In this document: in pieces, positions 55,847 to 64,000 of the stretch
Layout of the letters: each line of letters begins with the position of its first letter
Position numbering within the stretch: position 1 is the first letter of the stretch
Assembly: GCA_039707655.1 (NCBI GenBank)
Contig: CM077666.1
Location: 285,747,166 to 285,811,165 of the forward strand
Direction of reading: 5' to 3'
DNA from: Elymus sibiricus
Lineage: Eukaryota; Streptophyta; Magnoliopsida; Poales; Poaceae
DNA length: 64,000 nt
Translations under genes and position numbers: made by a program
Notes under the pieces: model-generated
Databases searched by the model: none
Seen by the model: the letters and a program-made list of their open reading frames with translations, nothing else
Told to the model about the DNA's origin: nothing

Positions 55847-56018
55847 CTTGTTTCATTTTCGTTTTTGTTTAGGTCTATATGTATAAATTGTTTCTAAACA
55901 TCCTGGTATTGCTGTGTAATTGCCTTTTGTTTTCTCCCAATGCGAAAAAGGGTGAACCAATTTAATAATTCCCGATTGATATATCTTTATTTATTTTGCT
56001 TTATAATATTATACAGTA

Positions 56019-56968
56019 TGTTACAATTAAACGCAAACGAGTTCGACTAGTACGAGATAGGCGAAAGGAATAGCTGTAATGCAATCGTGTTGATTATGGA
56101 CAGAGGTTACATGGTACAAATAGCCTGGGTACAACGACTCCCGCAGCGAGAGGCACGCAGGCCAGTGCGTGGAGTGGACCTGGCGATCTTAAAGACTAGG
56201 AGATCGTTACAACATGTTACAACAGCATGCATACATACAGGTACATACACAGGTACATTAACACCCCCCCCCCCCCCCCCCCGCAGTCGGAACTCCGCCT
56301 GGGTGGTTGTTTAGACTGGACCGAAAATCAACAAAGACCGCTGAAGGGAGCCCATTGGTGAATACATCAGCGTACTGGGAACCCGAAGGAACGTGAAGAA
56401 CACGCGTGTCGCCCAACGCAACACGATCCCGGACGAAGTGGAGGTCGATTTCGACGTGTTTGGTCCGTTGGTGCTGCACGGGGTTGGAGGAGAGGTACGT
56501 CGCGCTGATGTTATCACAGTAGACAACGATGGCCTGTGTGGGAGGTCGGTGTAGTTCCTGAAGGAGCTGGCGTAGCCACGTCGTTTCGGCGACGCAGTTT
56601 GCAACGGCGCGGTATTCGGCTTCCGCACTCGATCGGGAAACGGTATGCTGGCGTTTGGATGACCATGATATCAAGTTGGGCCCAAGGAAGATGCAAAAAC
56701 CGGACGTGGACTTCCGCGTATCCGGACAACTGGCCCAGTCAGCATCGGAATAGGCAATAAGGTCATGTGCTGACGAGGTGTAGAGTTGAAGACCGAAGTG
56801 GGAGGTCCCTTGGAGATAGCGGAGTATGCGTTTCACAAACTGGAGATGTGATGTGCGAGGAGCATGCATAAAAAGGCAAGCTTGCTGAACCGCATACGAA
56901 ATATCGGGGCGGGTGAGAGTAAGATATTGGAGAGCGCCGGCAATGCTACGGTAGCGGTGAGGGAAAAC
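56019..56968 (-). mobile_element. Copia element Y: 3' end with short LTR, cut by element W
   Basis: A 245-bp LTR (56019-56263; TGTTA...TAACA ends) is followed, reading outward, by a 19-base polypurine run (C-run 56264-56282 on the plus strand) and the C-terminal RNase H coding region. The element is interrupted at 56968 by the BARE-like LTR, and its remainder lies beyond the window. The left flank is CAGTA, and the partner TSD cannot be seen. Confidence 0.85.
56258..56968 (-). CDS. Copia Pol C-terminus: RNase H (partial)
   Basis: Reads into the Copia RNase H: the tail of the reverse transcriptase connection (LTRPDISYAVQ), then YSDADWASCPDTRKSTSGFC (catalytic Asp), SSAEAEYRA (Glu), VYCDNISA (Asp), and HQRTKHVEIDLHFVRD. 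RNase H removes template RNA during reverse transcription. The N-terminal remainder is separated by element W. The frame runs into the purine tract with a Gly-rich end, so the stop may have been lost. Codons look intact over the visible part. Confidence 0.85.
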   Translation of the reverse strand, partial: VFPHRYRSIAGALQYLTLTRPDISYAVQQACLFMHAPRTSHLQFVKRILRYLQGTSHFGLQLYTSSAHDLIAYSDADWASCPDTRKSTSGFCIFLGPNLISWSSKRQHTVSRSSAEAEYRAVANCVAETTWLRQLLQELHRPPTQAIVVYCDNISATYLSSNPVQHQRTKHVEIDLHFVRDRVALGDTRVLHVPSGSQYADVFTNGLPSAVFVDFRSSLNNHPGGVPTAGGGGGGC

Positions 56969-58531
56969 TGATGGAAATATGCCCTAGAGGCAATAATAAA
57001 GTTGTTATTATTTTATATTTCCTTGTTCATGATAAAGGTTTAATATTCATGTTAGAATTGTATTGACCGGAAACTTAAATACATGTGTGAATACATAAAC
57101 AAATACCGTGTCCCTAGTGAGCCTCTACTAGACTAGCTCGTTGATCAAAGATGGTTAAGGTTTCCTAACCATAGACATGATTTGTCATTTGATAACGGGA
57201 TCACATCATTAGGAGAATGATGTGATGGACAAGACCCATCCGTTGAGTTGGCATAGATCGAGACTGGGATTTGTCACTCCGTGTTTCGGAGAGGTATCTC
57301 TGGGCCCTCTCGGTAATGCACATCATAAGAAGCTTGCAAGCAAAGTGACTAAGGAGTTAGTTACGGGATGATGTATTACGGAACGAGTAAAGAGACTTGC
57401 TGGTAACGAGATTGAACTAGGTATGGAGATACCGACGATCGAATCTCGGGCAAGTAACATACCGACGGACAAAGGGAATTACGTATGTTGTCATTGCGGT
57501 TCGACTGATAAGATCTTCGTGGAATATGTAGGAACCAATATGAGCATCCAGGTTCCGCTATTGGTTATTGACCGGAGAGGCGTCTCAGTCATGTCTACAT
57601 CATTCCCGAACCCGTAGGGTCCGCACGCTTAACGTTCGTTGACGATATAGTGTTATATGAGTTATGTGAATTGGTAACCGAATATTGTTCGGAGTCCCGG
57701 ATGAGACCCCGGACGTCACGAGGAGTCTCGGAATGGTCGAGAGGTAAAGATTTATATATGGGAAGTCATATTTTGGGTTCCGGAAAAAGGTGCAGTTTTT
57801 TCGGTATTGTACCGGGAAGCTTCCAAAAGGTTCCGGAGGATTTCGGAGGGGTCCGGAAGTCCACAAGTGGGTCCACCACGTCCCAAAGGGCTGGCATGGG
57901 CTAAGGGGAGGCGCCCTGGCCTTATTGGGCCAGGCGCACCAAGTCCTCAAAATCCCACGCAGCTAGGGAAGGAAAAAATGGAGAGTCCTAGTAGGAATAG
58001 GATTGGACTTTGGAGTCCAAGTCCACGTGTGTACTATTCACGGTTACTGTTCACATGGCACTATTCCTTCTACTCCAAGCCCCTACACATATATAAATAG
58101 AGGAGAGGGGGCGCCCCAAAGGAGACACAACATTGTCTTAGCCGTGTGCGGCGCCCCCCTCCACAGTTCCGTCCCTCGGTCATATTTTCGCAGTGCTTGG
58201 GCGAAGCCCTGCAGAGATAGCATCACCATCACCGTCACCACGCCGTCGTGCTGCCGGAACTCATCCACTACCTCGCCGTCTTGCTGGATCAAGAAGTCGA
58301 GGACGTCACCGAGTTGAACGTGTGCTGAACGCGGAGGTGCCGTACGTTCGGTGCTCGGTCGGTTGGATCGTGAAGTTGTTCGACGACATCAACCGCGTTG
58401 TTCTAACGCTTCCGCTTACGGTCTACGAGGGTACGTAGACATACTCCCCCTCTCGTAGCTATGCATTTCAATGGATAGATCTTGCGTGTGCGTAGAATTT
58501 TTTTTTGTTTTCCATGCAACGTTCCCCAACA
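56969..58531 (+). mobile_element. Element W, 5' LTR (1,563 bp)
   Basis: The start sequence and overall layout match BARE/WIS/Angela LTRs. TATA box TATAAATAGAGG at 58092-58103, with a CG-rich transcribed part after it. Confidence 0.9.
58092..58099 (+). promoter_or_regulatory. TATA box of element W LTR
   Basis: TATAAATA followed by GAGG, the position and context of the BARE-type LTR promoter. Confidence 0.7.
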
Positions 58532-58532
58532 G

Positions 58533-58546
58533 TGGCATCATGAGAC
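58533..58546 (+). other. Element W primer-binding site (tRNA-Met-like)
   Basis: TGGCATCATGAGAC, one base after the LTR. It corresponds to the usual TGGTATCAGAGC with one substitution and an extra T, the same extra T as in element F. Confidence 0.65.
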
Positions 58547-59758
58547 AGGTCTATGCGTAGATGATATGCACGAGTAGAACACAAAGAGTTGTGGGCGGTG
58601 ATCGTCATACTGCTTACCACCAACGTCTTATTTTGATTCGGCGGTATTGTAAGATGAAGCGGCCCGGACCAACCTTACATGTCCACGTACATGAGACCGG
58701 TTCCACCGACAGACATGCAACTTGTTTTGCATAAAGGTGGCTGGTGGGTGTCTGTTTCTCCTACTTTAGTTGAATCGAATTTGACTGCGGCCGGTCCTTG
58801 TTGAAGGTTAAAACAGCAAACTTGATAAATCACCGTTGTGGTTTTGTGCCGTAGGTAAGAACGGTTCTTGCTAGAAGCCACGTAAAACTTGCAACAACAA
58901 AGTAGAGGACGTCTAACTTGTTTTTGCAGGATATGCTGTGATGTGATATGGTCAAGACATGATGTGATATACGTTATTGTATGAGATGATCATGTTTTGT
59001 AATTTATCGGCAACCGGCAGGAGCCTTATGGTTGTCTCTTTATTGTATGAAATGCAAGCGCCATGTAATTGCTTTACTTTATCGCTATGCGTTAGCAATA
59101 GTTGTAGAAGCAATAGTTGGCGAGACGACCACGACGCAACGATGGAGATCAAGGTGTCGAGCCGGTGACGATGGAGATCATGACGATGCTTTGGAGATGG
59201 AGATCAAAAGCACAAGATGATGGCCATATCATGTCACATATTTTGATTGCATGTGATGTTTATCCTTTATGCATCTTATTTTGCTTAGAACGGCGGTAGC
59301 ATTATAAGATGATCCCTTCACTAAATTTCAAGATAAAAGTGTTCTCCCCGAGTATGCACCGTTGCTAAAGTTCGTCATTTCGAAGCACCTCGTGATGATC
59401 GGGTGTAATAGATTCTACGTTCACATACAACGGGTGTAAGCCAGTTTTACACAAGTAGAATACTTGGGTTAAACTTGACGAGCCTAGCATGTACAGACAT
59501 GGTCTCGGAACACTGGAGACCGAAAGGTCGAACATGAGTCATATAGTAGATATGATCAACATGGAGATGTTCACCATTGATGACTATCCCATCTCACGTG
59601 ATGATCGGACATGGGCTAGTTGATTTGGATCATGTATCACTTAGTTAACTTAAGGGATGTTAATTTAAGTGGGAGTTCATTAGTAATTTGATTAATTGAA
59701 CTTAATTTATCATGAACTTAGTCTTGATAGTTTCTTTGCATATCTATGTTGTAGATAA
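58547..59758 (+). other. Element W untranslated leader
   Basis: 1.2 kb without a convincing frame. Long leaders are usual for BARE-type elements, where they carry dimerisation and packaging signals (family knowledge). Confidence 0.6.
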
Positions 59759-60835
59759 ATGGTCCGTGCTACTGTTCCGTTGAATTTTAATGCGTTCCTA
59801 GAGAAAGCTAAGTTGAAAGATGATGGTAGCAACTACACGGACTGGGTCCGTAACTTGAGGATTATCCTCATTGCTGCACAGAAGAATTATGTCCTTGATG
59901 CACCGCTAGGTGATGGACCTACTGCAGGAGCTGCTGCAGACGTTGTGAACGCATGGCAGGCTCGATCTGATGACTACTCGATAGTTCAGTGTGCCATGCT
60001 CTACGGCTTAGAACCGGGACTGCAAAAGCGTTTTGAACGCCACGGAGCATATGAGATGTTCCAAGAGCTGAAATTGATATTTCAAGCTAATGCCCGGGTT
60101 GAGAGATATGAAGTCTCCAACAAGTTCTTTAGCTGTAAGATGGAGGAGAACAGTTCTGTCAGTGAACACATACTCAGAATGTCTGGGTACCACAACCACT
60201 TGACTCAGCTGGGAATTGATCTTCCGGTTGAGAGTGTTATTGACAGAGTTCTTCAGTCACTGCCACCAAGCTATAAAGGCTTCGTAATGAACTATAATAT
60301 GCAAGGGATGGAGAAGACAATTCCCGAGCTCTTCGCGATGCTGAAATCAGCGGAGGTAGAAATCAAGAAGGAGCATCAAGTGTTGATGGTTAACAAAACC
60401 ACTAGTTTCAAGAAAAAGGGCAAGGGAAAGAAGGGGAACTTCAAGAAGAACGGCAAGCAAGTTGCCGCTCCCACGAAGAAACCCAAAGCTGGACCCAGGC
60501 CTGAAACAGAGTGCTTCTACTGCAAAGGGACTGGTCACTGGAAGCGGAACTGCCCCAAGTATTTGGCGGATAAGAAGGATGACAAAGTGAGCAAAGGTAT
60601 ATTTGATATACATGTTATTGATGTGTTCCTCACTAATGCTCGCAGTAGCGCCTGGGTATTTGATACTGGTTCGGTTGCTCATATTTGTAACTCGAAACAG
60701 GAGCTACGGAATAAGCGAAGATTGGCTAAGGACGAGGTGACGATGCGCGTCGGGAATGGTTCCAAGGTTGTGTTGGGGAACGTTGCATGGGAAACAAAAA
60801 ATTTCCTACGCACACACAAGATCTATCCATGGTGA
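59759..60835 (+). CDS. Element W Gag-protease, truncated by element X
   Basis: ATG at 59759. Residues 1-~210 are the Copia Gag (TDWVRNLRIIL, then the YEVSNKFFSCKM and DRVLQSLPPSY blocks). A Lys/Gly-rich linker (217-250) precedes a CCHC zinc knuckle, C252-x2-C-x4-H-x4-C265, which binds RNA. The aspartic protease starts with VFDTGSVAHIC (Asp302). The frame is intact to 60770, where the LTR of element X begins. The last ~22 codons come from that LTR, ending at 60835. Integrase, reverse transcriptase and RNase H would lie past the insertion. Confidence 0.9.
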   Translation: MVRATVPLNFNAFLEKAKLKDDGSNYTDWVRNLRIILIAAQKNYVLDAPLGDGPTAGAAADVVNAWQARSDDYSIVQCAMLYGLEPGLQKRFERHGAYEMFQELKLIFQANARVERYEVSNKFFSCKMEENSSVSEHILRMSGYHNHLTQLGIDLPVESVIDRVLQSLPPSYKGFVMNYNMQGMEKTIPELFAMLKSAEVEIKKEHQVLMVNKTTSFKKKGKGKKGNFKKNGKQVAAPTKKPKAGPRPETECFYCKGTGHWKRNCPKYLADKKDDKVSKGIFDIHVIDVFLTNARSSAWVFDTGSVAHICNSKQELRNKRRLAKDEVTMRVGNGSKVVLGNVAWETKNFLRTHKIYPW

Positions 60836-62624
60836 TGAGCATCTACGAGAGGGAGAGTGAATCTACATACCCTTGTAGATCGCTAAGCGGAAGCGTTTAA
60901 GAAACGCGGTTGATGTAGTCGAACGTGTCCGCGATCCAAATCGCAAGTCGTCCCTCGATTCGATCACGAACTAGCGCCGAACGGACGGCACCTCCGCGTT
61001 CAACACACGTACGGCTTGATGACGCCTTCACCTCCTCGATCCAGCGAGCGATGATGAAGTAGTGGTTGAGTTCCAGCAGCACGACGGCGTGGTGATGGTG
61101 GTGAGGAACAATCTCTGCAGGGCTTCGCCAAGCGCTACGGAGATTATGACGGAGGAACTAGAGGGTTAGGGTTGCCGCACACGGCTTGGGGAAATCTTGA
61201 TGTATCTCGTGTGCTAGCCCTGCCCCTCTATTTATATGTTTGAGCCTTGGGGTCTAAACTTGGAGTAAAAGTCTCTTCCAAGTCGGTTTTGCCCGCACAA
61301 GGTCGGTTTGGCCCGCAGGAAAAGAGTCCAACTCGGATCCCTGCCGAACCGTGTACAGCCGCGCACAAGCGGTAGTACCGCTCACAAGCGGTAGTACCGC
61401 TTGGGCGGTAGTACCGCTTCACACAAGCGGTAGTACCGCTCGGGCGGTAGTACCGCTTCACACAAGCGGTAGTACCGCTTACGCGGCAGCAAAACTACTT
61501 TTTGCACTTTCCAATACCTTGTGGGCTTTTATCCCTTGGCCCATATAAAGTGTTGTTGCACCCGAACACTTCGGTAAACATCCGGAACCCCTTCCGGTGA
61601 ACTCCGGAACCCTTCCGGAGATCAAAACACTATTATCACATATATCAATCTTTACCTCCAGACTATTCCGGAGATCCTCGTCATGTCCGGGATCTTATCC
61701 GAGACTCCGAACAACTTTCGGTCACCAACATAATAACTCAATTATACTAATCGTCACCAAACGTTAAGTGTGTAGACCCTGCGGGTTCGAGAACTATGTA
61801 GACATGACCGAGACACTTCTACGATCAATAACCAATAGCGGGACCTGGATGCCCATATTGGCTCCTACATATTCTACGAAGATCTTTATCGGTCGAACCT
61901 CTATGTCAAGGATTCAGTTAATCCCGTATGCTGTTCCCTTTGTTCTTCGGTATGTTACTTGCCCGAGATTCGATCGTCGGTATCTCTATACCTAGTTCAA
62001 TCTCGTTACCGGCAAGTCTCTTTACTCGTTCCGTAATACAAGATCCTGTGGCTAACTCTTTAGTCACTTTGCTTGCAAGGCTCAATGTGATGTTGTATTA
62101 CCGAGTGGGCCCTGAGATACCTCTCCGTCACACGGAGTAACAAATCCCAGTCTTGATCCATGCCAACCCAACAGACACCCTCGGAGATACCTGTAGAGCA
62201 CCTTTATAGTCACCCAGTTACGTTGCGACGTTTGATACACACAAGGTATTCCTCCGGTGTCAGTGAGTTGCATGATCTCATGGTCAAAGGAACAGATACT
62301 TGACATGCAGAAAACAATAGCAATAAACTGACACGATCAAATGCTACGTTTACAGTTTGGGTCTTCTCCATCACATCATTCTCCTAATGATGTGATCCCG
62401 TTATCAAATGACATCTCATGTCAATGGCTAGGAAACCTTAACCATCTTTGATCAACGAGCTAGTCAACTAGAGGCTTACTAGGGACACAGTGTTGTCTAT
62501 GTACCCACACATGTATTTGAGTTTCCAATCAATACAATTATAGCATGGATAATAAACGATTATCATTAACAAGGAAATATAATAATAACCAATTTATTAT
62601 TGCCTCTAGGGCATATTTCCAACA
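60771..62624 (-). mobile_element. Element X, 3' LTR (1,854 bp)
   Basis: Begins TGTTGGAAATATGCCC at 62624 and ends GTTCCCCAACA at 60771, minus strand. TATA-like CATATAAATAGAG near 61240-61228. It is longer than the W LTR, partly owing to a palindromic minisatellite at 61369-61478. Confidence 0.9.
61369..61478. repeat. Minisatellite of GCGGTAGTACCGC inverted repeats
   Basis: Six exact copies of the 13-base near-palindrome start at 61369, 61388, 61405, 61427, 61444 and 61466. From the second copy the spacing alternates 17 and 22, giving a 39-base higher-order unit. Each copy folds on itself (GCGGTA/TACCGC). It lies just upstream of the LTR TATA box. Confidence 0.95.
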
Positions 62625-62634
62625 GTCTCCCACT
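62625..62634 (-). other. Element X polypurine tract
   Basis: Minus-strand AAGTGGGAGAC-type tract directly before the 3' LTR. Confidence 0.7.
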
Positions 62635-62674
62635 TGCACTAGAGTCAATAATCTAGTTCACATCACTATGTGAT

Positions 62675-64000
62675 TTACATTGTAATGAATCGAACACCCA
62701 TGCAGTTCTGGTGTTGTTCATGTTTAGCCTTTGGAAGAGGTTTAGTCATCGGATCTGCAACATTCAGATCCGTGTGTACTTTGCAAATATTTATGTCGTC
62801 CTCCTTGATGTAATCGCGGATGGAATTGAAACGTCGCTTTATGTGTCTGGTCCTCTTGTGAAATCTTGGTTCCTTGGCTAGAGCAATGGCACCAGTATTA
62901 TCACAAAACAGAGTCATTGGGTTAAGCGCACTAGGCACTACTCCAAGATCTGTCATGAACTCCTTCATCCAGACACCTTCCTTCGCCACCTCCGAGGCTG
63001 CGATGTACTCCGCTTCGCATGTAGAATCAGCTACCACGCTTTGCTTGGAACTGCACCAGCTAACCGCACCTCCATTAAGAATAAATACGTATCCGGTTTG
63101 CGACTTAGAGTCATCTGGATCAGTGTCAAAGCTTGCATCGACGTAACCCTTTACGACGAGCTCTTGATCACCTCCATAAACGAGAAACATGTCCTTAGTC
63201 CTTTTCAGGTACTTCAGGATATTCTTGACCGCCGTCCAGTGTTCCATTCCTGGATCACTTTGAAACCTTCCGACCATACTTATGGCAAGGCTGACATCGG
63301 GTCTTGTGCACAGCATTGCATACATGATAGAGCCTATGGCTGAAGCATAGGGGATGACACTCATCTTTTCTCTATCTTCTGCAGTCACTGGGCATTGAGT
63401 CTTACTCAACTTCACACCTTGCAAAACAGGCAAGAACCCCTTCTTGGACTGATCCATTTTGAACTTCTTCAAAATCTTATCAAGGTATGTGCTTTGTGAA
63501 AGTCCTATTAAGCGTCTTGATCTATCTCTATAGATCTTGATGCCTAATATGAAAGCAGCTTCTCCTAGGTCCTTCATTGAAAAACTCTTGTTCAAATATT
63601 CCTTTACGCTTTCCAGCATTTCTATATTGTTTCCAATCAGCAATATGTCATCCACATATAATATTAGAAACGCTATAGAGCTCCCACTCACTTTCTTGTA
63701 AATACAAGCTTCTCCGTAAACTTGTATAAACTCGAACGCTTTGATCACCTCATCAAAACGAAGATTCCAACTCCGAGATGCTTGCACCAGTCCATAAATG
63801 GATCGCTGGAGTTTGCAAACTTTGTCAGCATTCTCTGGATCGACAAAACCTTCTGGTTGCATCATATACAACTCTTCCTTAAGGAAACCGTTAAGGAACG
63901 CTGTTTTGACATCCATCTGCCAAATTTCATAATCGAAAAAGGCAGCTATTGCTAACATGATTCTGACGGACTTAAGCATCGCTACGGGTGAGAAGGTCTC
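62675..64000 (-). CDS. Copia Pol: reverse transcriptase and RNase H (partial)
   Basis: Open to the window edge (reads ETFSPVA before the first internal Met at 63979) and stops at 62675. Reverse transcriptase: QMDVKTAFLNG (Asp at 23 from that Met), GFVDPE, LQRSIYGL, and YVDD at 108-111. RNase H: GYVDASFDTD (Asp281), CEAEYIA (Glu322), LFCDNTGAI (Asp360), then HIKRRFNSIRDYI. The C-terminal MTKPLPKAKHEQH motif is typical of Copia Pol. No stop or shift is seen, and catalytic residues are present, so this end of the element appears functional. QASRSWN stands where QA.R.W is expected. Confidence 0.95.
   Translation of the reverse strand, partial: ETFSPVAMLKSVRIMLAIAAFFDYEIWQMDVKTAFLNGFLKEELYMMQPEGFVDPENADKVCKLQRSIYGLVQASRSWNLRFDEVIKAFEFIQVYGEACIYKKVSGSSIAFLILYVDDILLIGNNIEMLESVKEYLNKSFSMKDLGEAAFILGIKIYRDRSRRLIGLSQSTYLDKILKKFKMDQSKKGFLPVLQGVKLSKTQCPVTAEDREKMSVIPYASAIGSIMYAMLCTRPDVSLAISMVGRFQSDPGMEHWTAVKNILKYLKRTKDMFLVYGGDQELVVKGYVDASFDTDPDDSKSQTGYVFILNGGAVSWCSSKQSVVADSTCEAEYIAASEVAKEGVWMKEFMTDLGVVPSALNPMTLFCDNTGAIALAKEPRFHKRTRHIKRRFNSIRDYIKEDDINICKVHTDLNVADPMTKPLPKAKHEQHQNCMGVRFITM

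Larger units (their letters stand above)
56969..60770 (+). mobile_element. Copia element W (BARE/WIS/Angela-like), 5' part
   Basis: 5' LTR 56969-58531 (TGATGGAAATATGCCC... to ...CCCCAACA), PBS, 1.2-kb leader and gag-protease. It sits in Copia element Y (left flank AAAAC). It is cut at 60770 by the antisense element X, and the rest lies beyond the window. Confidence 0.9.
60771..64000 (-). mobile_element. Copia element X (BARE-like), 3' part, antisense in W
   Basis: 3' LTR 62624-60771, purine tract at 62634-62625, and pol running off the window edge. It inserted into the protease coding region of W; left flank GGTTG, partner TSD not visible. It belongs to the same broad BARE/WIS/Angela group as W, judged from LTR starts and pol. 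Confidence 0.9.

Noticed and set aside
56264..56282. Run of 19 C as an assembly artefact
   Set aside because: It sits exactly where the polypurine tract of Copia Y is expected, so it is probably real, although its length may vary or be miscounted.
61369..61478. Possible CRISPR-like array
   Set aside because: Regular short palindromes, but spacers are 4-9 bases and repetitive, the context is a plant LTR, and no cas genes are present. It is a minisatellite.

Overview
The window looks like intergenic DNA from a large grass genome, most likely a Triticeae cereal such as wheat, Aegilops or barley. The basis is a BARE/WIS/Angela-type Copia LTR, Stowaway MITEs with the CTCCCTCCGTCCC-type end, LTRs beginning TGATACGTCTCC, and dense nested retrotransposons. 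I see no intact protein-coding host gene. The only host gene I can support is a tRNA-Leu(TAG) gene at 55762-55841. Everything else is mobile DNA, and many element limits are fixed here by target-site duplications (TSDs) read directly from the sequence.

Layout. 1-2360: MITEs, a short LINE fragment and one end of a GC-rich DNA transposon. 2361-22652: a minus-strand, three-LTR non-autonomous retroelement (LTR-internal-LTR-internal-LTR) whose outer ends share the TSD TGCCT. A hAT-type MITE (3084-4121) and a second minus-strand LTR element (7774-17696) lie inside it. That second element has a Gypsy-type gag and an 858-codon frame of unknown function, and a solo LTR (7994-9557, TSD AGGTC) sits inside its 3' LTR. 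22653-23346: two short LINE copies with TSDs. 23347-28107: a minus-strand LTR split by a nearly intact RTE-type LINE (23552-26861, 16-bp TSD).

28108-54540 is a deep nest. A plus-strand LTR fragment holds a PIF/Harbinger transposon (28472-54394). Harbinger holds LTR element B (28904-50526). B holds a hAT transposon (32681-43779, 14-bp TIRs, TSD GTTGTTTG) and a 3.8-kb solo LTR (44557-48333, TSD GTCTC). The hAT in turn holds LTR element C (36249-43165, TSD AGGAG). The hAT and Harbinger transposase genes are recognisable but carry stops and frameshifts.

54541-64000: a LINE RNase H relic, the tRNA-Leu gene, and three nested Copia elements. A minus-strand RNase H end with a 245-bp LTR is cut by a plus-strand BARE-like element (LTR, leader, gag-protease), which is cut by a minus-strand BARE-like element (3' LTR, reverse transcriptase, RNase H) running off the window.

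Elements B, C and E (the three-LTR element) share a tRNA-Asp-type primer site, a terminal purine tract and a conserved 3' non-coding module, but carry different, pol-less coding parts. They are probably copied by proteins from autonomous relatives elsewhere (inference).
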